Part shown: in pieces, positions 15,446 through 23,356 of the stretch
How the letters are laid out: each line of letters starts with the position of its first letter
Position numbering within the stretch: position 1 is the stretch's first letter
NCBI GenBank assembly: GCA_964635845.1
Contig: CAZWNO010000062.1
Coordinates: 1 to 23,745 of the forward strand
From: SZUA-365 sp964635845
Lineage (GTDB): Bacteria > Bacteroidota > Ignavibacteria > SZUA-365
DNA length: 23,745 nt
Reading direction: 5' to 3'
The notes under the pieces: model-generated
What the model saw: only the letters and a program-made list of their open reading frames with translations
Told to the model about the DNA's origin: nothing
Database searches by the model: none
Made by a program: the position numbers and the translations under genes

Positions 15446-16405
15446 TTACGCTGCCGATTCGGCCCGTCTGAGTTTGATGCGGTGCAGCCGCATCTGGATG
15501 CGCATCAGCCATCCGTAGAGAACGATGAATCCGGCGAGCATGGAATACAGCACGATGCGCATCGATGTATCCATGCCTCCGCTGCTGACCACCGGTCCGG
15601 CGTTCGCGTCATCGGCAGAGCCGGGATGGAGGCCGGGCATGATGCGCGGCATGACGAAAATGAAAAACGGTACGGTCGCCGCGGCGATGATGCTGTAGAC
15701 GGCTGAAAGGGTGGCTTTCTTCTCCTCGATCTCGATCGCCGAGCGGAGCGCGAAATACGCGCCATAGACCAGCAGCAGCACGAAGATCGAAGTTTCTCGC
15801 GGATCCCAGTTCCAGAACGAACCCCAGTTGAATTTTGCCCAGAGCGAGCCGGTCGTGGTTCCGAGAATGCAGAACAGCAGTCCCAGGCCGGCGGACATGG
15901 CCGAACGGTAATCGTCCTCCATGTCCTTTTTCCGCAGGTAGCGGATGCCGTACCACATGGAGACGAGGAAGGCGATGACCGTCATCCACGCCATCGGCAC
16001 GTGAAAAAAGATGATCTTGGCGCGTTCTTCCAGTCCGGGAATGAACGGAAAGGAAAACGAGGGGTACCCTCCCGCGATGCGCTGCACTTCGACGCGATGA
16101 TTGGCATTATCGTAACGGGCGACAGCGAGATACCCATCAGCCTGCTCCAGATCGGAGGGACGCGCGGCGAAGTGGAAATCCGCCACCTGGTTGTGGGCGT
16201 CGCGCCCGCGCAGCAGCCAGCCTCCGCCCTCTTCCGGCGTGCCCGCCCTTCCTTTGTCCACGACCGTGAACTTGACGGGAATCGTCTTCGTCGCGTCCAT
16301 CTGTGCATACATCGCCACCGTGCCGAGATCACCGGCGACGGGAGTGACGATGCCGATGGCGCTCAGAACAGCGATCCAGAAGAAGAGCAGGATTTTCCAC
16401 CACAT
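15446..16405 (-). CDS. ccmC: Heme-handling protein CcmC with an extra periplasmic domain
   Basis: CcmC loads heme onto CcmE. Hallmarks are HVPMAW with heme ligand H135, the WWD-type motif WGSFWNWDPRETS (194-206), and the second ligand H260 in MPGLHPG. H135 and H260 are 125 residues apart, as in E. coli (H60, H184). The protein is 319 aa against about 245. The surplus lies between membrane segment 1 (5-22) and H135, where residues ~40-112 form a strand-rich region with GGWLLRGRDAHNQVADF. Part of it resembles the CcmE OB fold. I chose the ATG at 16405 (MWWKILLFF), preceded by GGAAGGA; the frame is open to 16516, but that part lacks features of a membrane protein. A Bacteroidota-type promoter lies about 100 nt upstream. 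Confidence 0.92.
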   Translation of the reverse strand: MWWKILLFFWIAVLSAIGIVTPVAGDLGTVAMYAQMDATKTIPVKFTVVDKGRAGTPEEGGGWLLRGRDAHNQVADFHFAARPSDLEQADGYLAVARYDNANHRVEVQRIAGGYPSFSFPFIPGLEERAKIIFFHVPMAWMTVIAFLVSMWYGIRYLRKKDMEDDYRSAMSAGLGLLFCILGTTTGSLWAKFNWGSFWNWDPRETSIFVLLLVYGAYFALRSAIEIEEKKATLSAVYSIIAAATVPFFIFVMPRIMPGLHPGSADDANAGPVVSSGGMDTSMRIVLYSMLAGFIVLYGWLMRIQMRLHRIKLRRAESAA

Positions 16406-16504
16406 TTTCAACAATTTCCTTCCGCAAGTAATCCGGATAATGTAGCAACTAAGACAAACAGTTCCAATGACAGAATTCCTGCCCCGCGTATCTGAATTCA
16501 TGTT

Positions 16505-16535
16505 CAATGATAACAATGATTTGGGTCAGTGCAAA
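16505..16535 (-). promoter_or_regulatory. Bacteroidota-type promoter upstream of ccmC
   Basis: On the minus strand TTTG (16535-16532) is followed after 19 nt by TATCATTG (16512-16505). This matches the Bacteroidota -33/-7 consensus (TTTG, 19-21 nt, TAnnTTTG) at all but one position, and TATCAT also matches the standard -10 at 5 of 6. It lies in the 201-nt gap between ccmB and ccmC and would give a leader of about 95 nt. A second, weaker pair (TTGGAA, 17 nt, TACATT) lies closer to ccmC. Confidence 0.55.
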
Positions 16536-16606
16536 TCGCCGGAATGTACACGGAAGGGCGTCCCCGGAAATCCGGTCCGGTGAACAGTGCGGGACTGTGG
16601 GGAAGG

Positions 16607-17284
16607 TCAGTCCTTCCAGACGAAATCGAAAAGGAGAAATGAGACGGTAGTGATGACGATGATGTACGAGCCCAGCAGCTGGAGGTCCGGCCAGACCGAG
16701 GTCCAGTGCTGTTCTTCCACCGCGATCTTGGTCGCATTGATGCCCGCCATGAGCAGGGGAAGCAGGACGGGAAAAGAGAGTACGGGGAAAAGCGTGCCCT
16801 TGGTGTTGGCTTTCGCGATGATGGCTGCGATGATCGTGGTGGCCGAGGCGATGCCGAGACTGCCCATGAACATGACGAGGCAGAACAGTCCGAACTGGCG
16901 GACGACGAACTGGTCCATGGTCAGGAGGAACAGGGCGACGATGAAGAGGTTGAGCGCGATCACCAGGACGATGTTGAAGATCAGCTTTCCGAGGTAGACG
17001 GAGGTGGGCGTGGCGAGCAGCTGCAGCGTCATCGTCGTGCCACGCTCTTCCTCGGAGACGAAGCTGCGCGAGAGGCCGCTCATCGCGGCGAAGAACATCA
17101 CTACCCACAGCATGCCGGTGAGGGCGCCCGGCGACATCGTCTCGCCGACGAGGGAGAACATGATGACCGCCAGCGTCACGACCACGAACATCAGCAGCGC
17201 GTTGATCGCGTACCGGGTTCGCAATTCGCTGGAGAGGTCCTTCGAAAAAATCGCCAGGGCCTGCCGTATCATCCCGCCACCCAT
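16607..17284 (-). CDS. ccmB: Heme exporter permease subunit CcmB
   Basis: Membrane component of the CcmAB ABC unit, which drives release of holo-CcmE from CcmC/D. The 225 aa contain six hydrophobic segments, a typical opening (ALAIFSKDLSSELRTRYAINALLMFV), and the family segment FVSEEERGTTMTLQLLATPTSVYLGK before the third helix. The length matches the family (about 220). Starts at 17284 and 17272 are both possible; the second gives MIRQALAIFSKDL, closer to the usual N-terminus. It lies 25 nt downstream of ccmA and is separated from ccmC by a promoter-bearing gap, so ccmAB and ccmCDE may be separate transcripts. Confidence 0.93.
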   Translation of the reverse strand: MGGGMIRQALAIFSKDLSSELRTRYAINALLMFVVVTLAVIMFSLVGETMSPGALTGMLWVVMFFAAMSGLSRSFVSEEERGTTMTLQLLATPTSVYLGKLIFNIVLVIALNLFIVALFLLTMDQFVVRQFGLFCLVMFMGSLGIASATTIIAAIIAKANTKGTLFPVLSFPVLLPLLMAGINATKIAVEEQHWTSVWPDLQLLGSYIIVITTVSFLLFDFVWKD

Positions 17285-17309
17285 ACCTGGATTCGATCAC
17301 CGCACCGTT

Positions 17310-17927
17310 TCATGCCGCCTCCACGCTGATGCTGCGGTCGCAGTGCGCGATGTCCTCGGCGTCGTTCGTGGCGATGATGACGGTCCCGCGCGCGCGAAAC
17401 TCCTGCACCAGTTCGTACACGACGGCCATGCCCTGCGCGTCGAGATTGGAGATCGGTTCGTCGAGCAGCAGCAGCGGCGGCTCGTGCAGGATGGCGAAGA
17501 CCAGGCGCATGCGCTGCTTCATGCCCGAGGAGAAAGCGCGTATCGGGTCCCTGCGGTCGAGCGGGAGTCCGACGCGCTCGAGCAGCGCCTGCGCGTCGGC
17601 GCGTGCGAAGCGCAGTCCGCGAATGCGCGCATAGAGGGCGATGTTCTCCTCGGCGGAGAACTCCTCGTACAGCGTGAGATACGGAGCCACGTATCCGATA
17701 TGCCGATGCAGGCGTTCGTGCGCGATCTCCTTGCCGTCGAGGGCGTAACGCATGCCGCCGCCGCTCGGCGTGAGCAGTCCGCCGGCAATCCGCAGCAGCG
17801 TGGACTTCCCCGAGCCGTTGCGGCCGGTGATGCCGAACACCTCGCCGGGTTCCACGGTGAACGAGACGTCCTTGAACACCGCGCGCCGGTTGAATTTCTT
17901 GCTGATGTGCTCGGCGGTGACGCGCAC
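17310..17927 (-). CDS. ccmA: ATP-binding subunit CcmA of the cytochrome c maturation ABC complex
   Basis: Cytoplasmic ATPase partner of CcmB. The 205 aa carry Walker A GRNGSGKST (35-43), the ABC signature FSSGMKQRM (132-140) and Walker B PLLLLDEP (151-158). The switch His after Walker B is replaced by Asn (ATND, N188), and the Q-loop region reads GYVAPYLTLYEEFSAEEN without a clear Gln. This Ccm-like ATPase group often deviates here, but the consequence for hydrolysis is not known from the sequence. The start is the GTG at 17927, with GAGG 6 nt upstream inside the end of the preceding gene. It lies 3 nt after the T9SS metallopeptidase gene and 25 nt before ccmB. Confidence 0.92.
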   Translation of the reverse strand: MRVTAEHISKKFNRRAVFKDVSFTVEPGEVFGITGRNGSGKSTLLRIAGGLLTPSGGGMRYALDGKEIAHERLHRHIGYVAPYLTLYEEFSAEENIALYARIRGLRFARADAQALLERVGLPLDRRDPIRAFSSGMKQRMRLVFAILHEPPLLLLDEPISNLDAQGMAVVYELVQEFRARGTVIIATNDAEDIAHCDRSISVEAA

Positions 17928-17930
17928 GGG

Positions 17931-19655
17931 CTACCTCTTCACCACGGCGAATTTTCCGGTCTTCGTCTCGCGGCCGTACTTCAGGAAGTAGAAGTACACG
18001 CCCGAAGGCAGTTCCGCACCGGTGTCGGTTCGGACATCGAAGCCGACGAACGCACCGTAGTTGTCATCGAGTTCGATCGGCTGCGATTCCCGCCGCGCGA
18101 TCATGTTCATGCTCGCGGAGTAGATGTAGAGGTCCGCACGATTGACCGAGGTATTGCGGGGAACGGGGATCTGCATCCGGGAGAATTCACTCGGATTGAA
18201 GGGATTCGGGAATGGCAGATCGCGCTCCACCGCGCTCGATGAACCCCCTTCGAGAATGGCGAGGCAGAGGGCGTTGGCTTCACCGGCGGTGAAACGGTAT
18301 GCCCAGCCGTTGTTCAGGGGCGTGAAGGAATTGTCCCACCCCGAGGCGCGGACCTCCATTTCGTACGAAGTACCGCTGCTTCTGCGCCCGATGGCTCCCG
18401 CGACGCTCGTATTCGCGACGACAAAGCTCACCGTGTCGATGCCTCGGAATATGCGCAGGTACATCGCACCCGTCGGCGCGAGGTTCCCGTTGATCTTCGC
18501 GGATTCGGCAACCAGTTCCTGGCTCGCATACATCGTCGCACGGGCGAGCGCGGGAGCATCGTCGTACACGGGGGTTTCCAGCTGCGATGAGCGATAGCCG
18601 GTGAAGAAATTCGTCCGGGCCCAGGAACAGAGGTCATTTCCCATGTCCCCGCCACGCGCCTGAATGGCGTCGCGCATCGCGGTCATGGGTTCGACGGCCC
18701 GCATGCCGGTCCAGAAATCGCGCATGAGCGTGCGGTCGTACTGTTGCTCGAGGAACAGCGGCCAGAGAACGAGTTCGTACCCGTCCCCTCCCCAGATCCA
18801 CATCGGCCGCTCGGGATTGCGCATGAACGTCCGCACGTACTGGAAATAATCCTTGATCGCGGGATACAGCACCGCCTCATAATACGTGGATGACATCTCG
18901 TGCATCCACCGGTCGGTCGACCAGAGCCCGTAACTCCCGAGCTGCACCATGTGATGGAATTCGTGCGCGGCAGTGACGCGCAGTCCGTTCAATCCGCGGG
19001 TTTCGAATTCGAGGAAATCGTTGTCGATCTCCATGCGGCATGCGTAGGTCGGTCGCACCGTGCCGGAGGACGGCAGCGGCAGACTGAACAGCGTCTGTCC
19101 GTAGGGATCCCCGTTGAATTCCTGGACGGAGATGTTGTATGTGGTCTGCGTCTCTTCGAAAGGCGGAGCAATGTATCCGATATCCGTCACTTCGACCTGG
19201 TAGACGCTGTCGAACACTTCCGCGACGACCTGCGCGAAGGCGTGCGCGGAATTCGGTATGCGCGCGGTGTCACCTGTGAGCAGGGCGGCCGCATCCGTGC
19301 CGGAGGTGTCGTAGAAAATGCGGAAACGGCCTGACGGGCTGAAGATGCTGGTATGCCGCGCCTTCGGGGCGAGCAGGGCGCGAATATCGGCCGCGGCCGC
19401 GGGACTCGCGATCTCGAGCCTGCGCGCGGCTTCGCTCATGACTCCGAAACCGCATTTCCCCCGGTGCGGAGCAGCGCCGGTTCCCGGTGTGACGACATGC
19501 GAAGCCGGATCGCGATACTGCCGCAGAAAATCGACGAACTCCATTTCCGTCATCGCTCTGAGTGGATCCTCCTGCGCGAGCGCAGGCGCGGCCTGCAGCA
19601 GCAGGGCAATGAAAACCGCGACGGGAACGATTCCACGCATATCGCTATTCCTCAT
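17931..19655 (-). CDS. Secreted HEFHH metallopeptidase-like protein with a T9SS sorting domain
   Basis: 574 aa. The signal peptide covers about residues 1-27 (hydrophobic 9-20, cut after ALA). A putative gluzincin zinc site is VTAAHEFHHMVQ (HEFHH 231-235), followed by WMHEMSSTYYE, where E253 or E260 would be the third ligand. The last ~80 residues, ending LPSGVYFYFLKYGRETKTGKFAVVKR-like (LPSGVYFYFLKYG then KTGKFAVVK), are a type A T9SS sorting domain. The protein is thus predicted to cross the outer membrane by type IX secretion. The start at 19655 has AAAGGA upstream; ATG 19640 also fits. It is followed 3 nt later by ccmA, so it is probably co-transcribed with ccmAB. Peptidase activity is inferred from the motif only. 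Confidence 0.85.
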   Translation of the reverse strand: MRNSDMRGIVPVAVFIALLLQAAPALAQEDPLRAMTEMEFVDFLRQYRDPASHVVTPGTGAAPHRGKCGFGVMSEAARRLEIASPAAAADIRALLAPKARHTSIFSPSGRFRIFYDTSGTDAAALLTGDTARIPNSAHAFAQVVAEVFDSVYQVEVTDIGYIAPPFEETQTTYNISVQEFNGDPYGQTLFSLPLPSSGTVRPTYACRMEIDNDFLEFETRGLNGLRVTAAHEFHHMVQLGSYGLWSTDRWMHEMSSTYYEAVLYPAIKDYFQYVRTFMRNPERPMWIWGGDGYELVLWPLFLEQQYDRTLMRDFWTGMRAVEPMTAMRDAIQARGGDMGNDLCSWARTNFFTGYRSSQLETPVYDDAPALARATMYASQELVAESAKINGNLAPTGAMYLRIFRGIDTVSFVVANTSVAGAIGRRSSGTSYEMEVRASGWDNSFTPLNNGWAYRFTAGEANALCLAILEGGSSSAVERDLPFPNPFNPSEFSRMQIPVPRNTSVNRADLYIYSASMNMIARRESQPIELDDNYGAFVGFDVRTDTGAELPSGVYFYFLKYGRETKTGKFAVVKR

Positions 19656-19737
19656 GGTTCCTTTATTCCTTGTTTCCATTTTTCGATGCGCGAACGATTG
19701 CGCGATGCCGCATTGTCTCGCGCCCTGTCGTTCCAGT

Positions 19738-20226
19738 CTATCGCAGACGTTTTTCGCGCCGTTCGAGCGCCTGCTCGAATCGCCGCTGCTCGTCATCCGT
19801 TTCCGGAATCACCTGAGGCGATGGTGTCGGTTTCCCCTCGTCGTTGAGACCCACGAAGGTCATGTACGCGGAATTCGTATGAATGCAGGTTCCACTGCGG
19901 AGATCCTCGGCGAAGACCTTGACGCCGACTTCCATCGATGTGCGGAACACGCGGTTGACGGAGGCGTGCAGTACCACTACCTGTCCGAGCTTGATGGGCT
20001 CATGAAAATCGATGCGATCGACGGATGCCGTCACGCATACCAATCCCGCATGCCGGGCGGCGGCGATGGCCATCGCGATGTCCATCATGTGCATGAGCCG
20101 CCCGCCGAGCAGGTTTCCGAGCTGATTCGTATCGTTGGGGAGCACGAGCTCCGTCATCTCGACCTGCGAGGCGCGGACGGTATGGCGCGCGGGCGTCGTC
20201 TCCGCACCGCGATCGGCTATGCTCAT
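19738..20226 (-). CDS. Acyl-CoA thioesterase, hotdog fold (YciA/BACH type)
   Basis: Hydrolyses acyl-CoA to free acid and CoA in the cytoplasm; chain-length preference cannot be told. The 162-aa protein shows the family opening LPNDTNQLGNLLGGRLMHMMD (30-49), then TASVDRIDFHEPIKLGQVV, the strand-rich middle with TSMEVGVKV, and AYMTFVGLNDEGKPTP. The highly charged C-terminus (RRFEQALERREKRLR) is typical. The ATG at 20226 overlaps the bamD stop as ATGA; the frame is open upstream to 20661, but that part is a shadow of bamD. An 82-nt gap with no clear terminator separates it from the metallopeptidase gene. Confidence 0.9.
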   Translation of the reverse strand: MSIADRGAETTPARHTVRASQVEMTELVLPNDTNQLGNLLGGRLMHMMDIAMAIAAARHAGLVCVTASVDRIDFHEPIKLGQVVVLHASVNRVFRTSMEVGVKVFAEDLRSGTCIHTNSAYMTFVGLNDEGKPTPSPQVIPETDDEQRRFEQALERREKRLR

Positions 20227-20999
20227 CGCGCTTCCGCTCCCCTGCGGAGGAGAGCGGCCGCGTTCGCCGCGTTCGATTCGACCTGCGCGCGGAGTTCGCT
20301 CGCGGGATATTTCTCGGTGAATTCCTTCGCAGCGGCCTGCACCTCGGCGTAGCGCTTGAGTGCGAGCAGCGAGCGGATTTTTCCCGCCATGGCCGGCTCC
20401 GCGAGATCGGTATTGTAGTAGCGATCCGCCACGGTGCCGAAATAAATCAGCGCTGATTCCGGCACTTCCATCTTTTCGTAGAGTATCGCCGTGCCATATT
20501 CCTTTTCGGCGAGCCGGTTGACCAGTTCGATCACCTGCTTCTCCACCTCCTGCGCCCTGGCATGGGAAGGATAGGCTTCGACGAAATTCTGCAGCGCGTC
20601 GATGGCGCGCATGGTGTAGGTCTGGTCGAGCTGCACCTTCGGGGCGAGCTGATAATAGCACTGCGCGAACTGGTAGTACGCGTCCGCCATCAGTTCGCGC
20701 GACGCGCCGCCTTGAATGATCTGATTGAACTCATAGGACGCGAGCAGGTACTCCTCGCGCTCATAGCGGCTGAGGGCTGTATAGTAGCGGGCGCTGTCGG
20801 CCACGGAACTGCCGGGGAACTGCAGCCGGATCACCTCGAAATGCGCGACGGCTTCCTGGTAATCCCCATCGAGAAACTCTTCCAGGCCGAGGCGGAACTG
20901 CTCCTCCGCCGTGGGGTTCTCCGGCACGTCGCTCGCGCTGCAGGCGAGAAGCATCGAGGCAGTCAGGAACAGAGGCACGATTTTCAGAAACGATGTCAT
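20223..20999 (-). CDS. bamD: BamD-like outer-membrane assembly lipoprotein
   Basis: BamD is the essential lipoprotein partner of BamA in outer-membrane protein insertion. The 258-aa protein has a lipoprotein signal peptide with lipobox MLLAC (C20), followed by five or so TPR-like helical repeats: EEFLDGDYQEAVAHFEVIRLQFPGSSVADSA in pieces such as DYQEAVAHFEVI and DAYYQFAQCYYQL, then VEAYPSH and KEFTEKYPASEL. Length and repeat layout fit BamD (E. coli 245 aa). Generic TPR lipoproteins such as YbgF/CpoB-like are the alternative. The ATG at 20999 overlaps the upstream stop (ATGA), and its own stop overlaps the thioesterase start. Confidence 0.85.
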   Translation of the reverse strand: MTSFLKIVPLFLTASMLLACSASDVPENPTAEEQFRLGLEEFLDGDYQEAVAHFEVIRLQFPGSSVADSARYYTALSRYEREEYLLASYEFNQIIQGGASRELMADAYYQFAQCYYQLAPKVQLDQTYTMRAIDALQNFVEAYPSHARAQEVEKQVIELVNRLAEKEYGTAILYEKMEVPESALIYFGTVADRYYNTDLAEPAMAGKIRSLLALKRYAEVQAAAKEFTEKYPASELRAQVESNAANAAALLRRGAEAR

Positions 21000-21571
21000 G
21001 AAGATCCTCGGACAGTAAAGAGCAACACCGCGATGACGGCCGCGGTGACGCTGACGAGCAATGGCTCGGCCAGGCTGTCCCACCACGACGTGTCGTCATC
21101 GAGATACGAATGATGATCGAACGGCGCCTCGCCCGGCAGCGTGTCGCTGCGCTCGAGCGTGCGTTCGCGGGCAAAGGTCACTCTCCCGCCTGTTTCCTCG
21201 GCCAGAAGTCCGAGTGTGACCACAATCTTACGAAGATAGGAAGAATTTGCGGCGGAAACAGCAGACGCGTACATCCCCCTGGCCTCGACAGTCAGGCGGC
21301 ATTGCTCGCCGTCTCCGGCCGTCTGTACCATCAGACCTCGGTCCATCAGCGCTTCGGCGAATACCTGGCGGAGCACCGGCGGCGCATGTTCGGGGAGTAT
21401 GCGCAGGAGGACGGGACCGGAAGGGCAGGCCGCGGCCGCTTCCCGGGCCGCCTCCCGCAGGAGCTGTGCGAGGGCGGCCTGTTCCGTCGGGGCTTCCGGC
21501 TGAGCGACAGCGACGTTCGAAAGCAGGCAGAAGATGGATGCAATCACGTGGAATCCCGCGAGTCGAATCAA
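20996..21571 (-). CDS. Unrecognised exported protein with a C-terminal membrane anchor
   Basis: I do not recognise this 191-aa protein. It has a likely signal peptide (residues 1-23, ending VAVAQ) and a mixed alpha/beta middle: LAQLLREAAREA, VLLRILPEHAPPVLRQVF, ALMDRGLMVQ, LTVEARGM, then a basic/acidic segment. A single C-terminal hydrophobic helix (PLLVSVTAAVIAVLLFTV) ends 4 residues before the stop. It would therefore sit in the periplasm, fixed to the inner membrane by its C-terminus. The start is the TTG at 21571 with GGAG 8 nt upstream. It is translationally coupled to bamD (ATGA), so a role in envelope assembly is plausible but inferred only from position. Confidence 0.75.
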   Translation of the reverse strand: MIRLAGFHVIASIFCLLSNVAVAQPEAPTEQAALAQLLREAAREAAAACPSGPVLLRILPEHAPPVLRQVFAEALMDRGLMVQTAGDGEQCRLTVEARGMYASAVSAANSSYLRKIVVTLGLLAEETGGRVTFARERTLERSDTLPGEAPFDHHSYLDDDTSWWDSLAEPLLVSVTAAVIAVLLFTVRGSS

Positions 21572-21638
21572 CGGCGTATCTCCCTGCCTGCGGAGGGATC
21601 GTCTGGCAACGGGAGCTGCGCGGCGGCTGCCCTGTGAA

Positions 21639-22592
21639 TCATGATATGCTCTTCTCCGCTCGTTCGTACTCCATCACGCTGATGTCCTCTACGAATTGTT
21701 CGAGATCGTCGTATTGCTCCGGGCTCAGATGCTGCTGGAGAAATGACCGCTCCTCGCGCCACACCGCGTTGACGCGTTCGCGTCCCGCGCGCGCATAATT
21801 CCAGACGAGATACTCCGCTGCATGTGTGAAGAGCTGCAGCCGCCCCGCCTCGCTGTCGGGACCGCGACGCGCCTGCTCGTATGCGCGCTTCAGCGGTTTG
21901 AGTTTCGCGTCGTACCATTCCGCGAACGCCTCGTTCGCCGCCACGTAGCACTCGCCGTCGAAAGAGTAGACTGCGCTGGTGAAACCGATCGCTTCGGAAT
22001 GCGCGGTCATGCCCCAGAATTGATCCGAGACAAGGATCTCGCGAATGCCGTCATTGTCGAGGTCCCGGAGCACTGGTGCACCGCTTGCGGAGTAAAACAG
22101 CAGCGTCATGTTCCCCTTCGCATTCAGGCCGTACACATGCAGGCCTTGAGCGGCGATGGGATTGTTACCGCCGGCGTCGAGCTGCACGAGAACGTCGCGC
22201 ACGCCGTCGCCGGTCACATCCTCGCAGGTCACGGCGGTGCCGTAGTCGATGACATCGAGGAAGAGCCGGCGGAAACCGTCGCTCCCCTGCCGGTAGATGT
22301 CGATGCGATCGAAGCGATCGCGCAGCAGGGCGTCGTCGACGTCCCCCTCGGCCCGCGAGGTCACGATCAGTTCGTCCCGGCTGTCGCCGTTGACATCCGC
22401 TCGCATACTGTCGAGCAGCACACTGCCTTCCAGGGCGGGAATGCCGGACTGCCGCGCACTGTCCGCCGCGGACGCGGCAGTTTCTTTTTCGCCCCTGCCG
22501 CCGCACCCGAAGAGCAGAAGCGATGCAATCGCGGAACAGCACAGTACTGCCCCGCGGAACCGATTTGCCATGTTCATGCTGCCGTGCGTCAT
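21639..22592 (-). CDS. FG-GAP/VCBS-like repeat lipoprotein
   Basis: 317 aa. A lipoprotein signal with lipobox LLFGC (C30) is followed by three Asp-rich loops: DVNGDSRDELIV (66-77), DVTGDGVRDVLV (125-136) and DLDNDGIREILV (177-188). These are the calcium-binding-loop pattern of FG-GAP/VCBS beta-propeller repeats; with only three it is a partial propeller or a non-canonical fold. The C-terminal 100 residues are helical and charged (KPLKRAYEQARRG, EERSFLQQHLSPEQYDDLEQF). It is probably anchored in the outer membrane facing the periplasm. Starts at 22592, 22577 and 22571 are possible. It follows the TPM gene by 14 nt. No specific function can be assigned. Confidence 0.82.
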   Translation of the reverse strand: MTHGSMNMANRFRGAVLCCSAIASLLLFGCGGRGEKETAASAADSARQSGIPALEGSVLLDSMRADVNGDSRDELIVTSRAEGDVDDALLRDRFDRIDIYRQGSDGFRRLFLDVIDYGTAVTCEDVTGDGVRDVLVQLDAGGNNPIAAQGLHVYGLNAKGNMTLLFYSASGAPVLRDLDNDGIREILVSDQFWGMTAHSEAIGFTSAVYSFDGECYVAANEAFAEWYDAKLKPLKRAYEQARRGPDSEAGRLQLFTHAAEYLVWNYARAGRERVNAVWREERSFLQQHLSPEQYDDLEQFVEDISVMEYERAEKSIS

Positions 22593-22606
22593 GATTGGAT
22601 ACTCGA

Positions 22607-23356
22607 CTACCAGCTGCCCGATGACCCGCCGCCGCCGAAACCGCCGCCGCCGCCTGAAAAGCCGCCGAATCCGCCGCCGCCAAAGCCACTGCCGCCGCCG
22701 CCGAAACCGCCAAACGGACCGCCGATGATCCAGAAACCGCCTCCGCGGCCGCCGCGGCCGCGACCCGCCTTGAGCACGAGGTACATGATCACGATGAAGA
22801 TGATCAAGCCGATCAGGTTGCCGTCCTCATCTTTCGTCTGCCTGCGCGAACTGCGTTCGCTGACGGTGAATTCCCCGGTCGCGAGCTTGATGGCCGTCTG
22901 CATGCCGTCGAAAATGCCACGCGCGTAATTGCCGCTGCGAAACTGCGGCGCGACGATCTCGCTGATGATCATCGAGGTCGCGGCGTCTGTCAGGACGGGT
23001 TCGAGTCCGTAGCCGACCTCGAAGCGCATCTTCCTGTCGTTGACGGCCACGAGAAAAAGGAGCCCGTTGTCCTTTCCCTCCTGCCCGATGCGGTTTTTCT
23101 CCGCGACGCGCATGCTGAAATCCTCGAGCGATTCTCCCTCGAGCGAAGAGACGACCAGAACGACGAACTGATTCGATGTCGAATCGTCGTACTGCCGCAG
23201 CAGCTGCTCGATCGCGTCGACGTCGCCGGGGGAAAGCACGCCTGCCAGGTCGGTCACATAGCGCCGCAGTTCCGGTGGTTCGATCGCCGCCGCGGACGAG
23301 ATCCACCCGATGAGGAGGAACAGCAGTGCCAGGATCCGTCCCTGTCTCCCGCGCAT
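22607..23356 (-). CDS. TPM-domain (YgcG-like) membrane protein with a Gly-rich tail
   Basis: 249 aa. Signal peptide (1-24), then a TPM domain beginning YVTDLAGVLSPGDVDAIEQLL, with FVVLVVSSLEGESLEDFSMRV in pieces and GLLFLVAVNDRKMRFEVGYGLEPVLTD, typical of PF04536. A membrane helix follows at about 178-197 (LIGLIIFIVIMYLVL). The last ~50 residues are almost only Gly, Phe and Ser (GGFGGGGSGFGGGG), a common end for this family. Its domain would face the periplasm. The start ATG shares one base with the lemA stop (TGATG). TPM and LemA genes are neighbours in many bacteria, and the pair is thought to act together in the envelope, though the biochemical role is not settled. Confidence 0.92.
   Translation of the reverse strand: MRGRQGRILALLFLLIGWISSAAAIEPPELRRYVTDLAGVLSPGDVDAIEQLLRQYDDSTSNQFVVLVVSSLEGESLEDFSMRVAEKNRIGQEGKDNGLLFLVAVNDRKMRFEVGYGLEPVLTDAATSMIISEIVAPQFRSGNYARGIFDGMQTAIKLATGEFTVSERSSRRQTKDEDGNLIGLIIFIVIMYLVLKAGRGRGGRGGGFWIIGGPFGGFGGGGSGFGGGGFGGFSGGGGGFGGGGSSGSW

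Noticed and set aside
15324..15512. 62-aa minus-strand frame between ccmC and ccmE
   Set aside because: It overlaps the end of ccmC and is rich in Arg, His and Pro. The other frame gives the 39-aa CcmD-like protein with a membrane helix and a good ribosome site.
16536..16606. Terminator after ccmB
   Set aside because: Only a short CCGGA/TCCGG palindrome is present with no U-run; not enough to call.
19656..19737. Promoter or terminator before the metallopeptidase gene
   Set aside because: The 82-nt gap has GC-rich imperfect repeats but no stem with a U-tract and no convincing -35/-10 pair.
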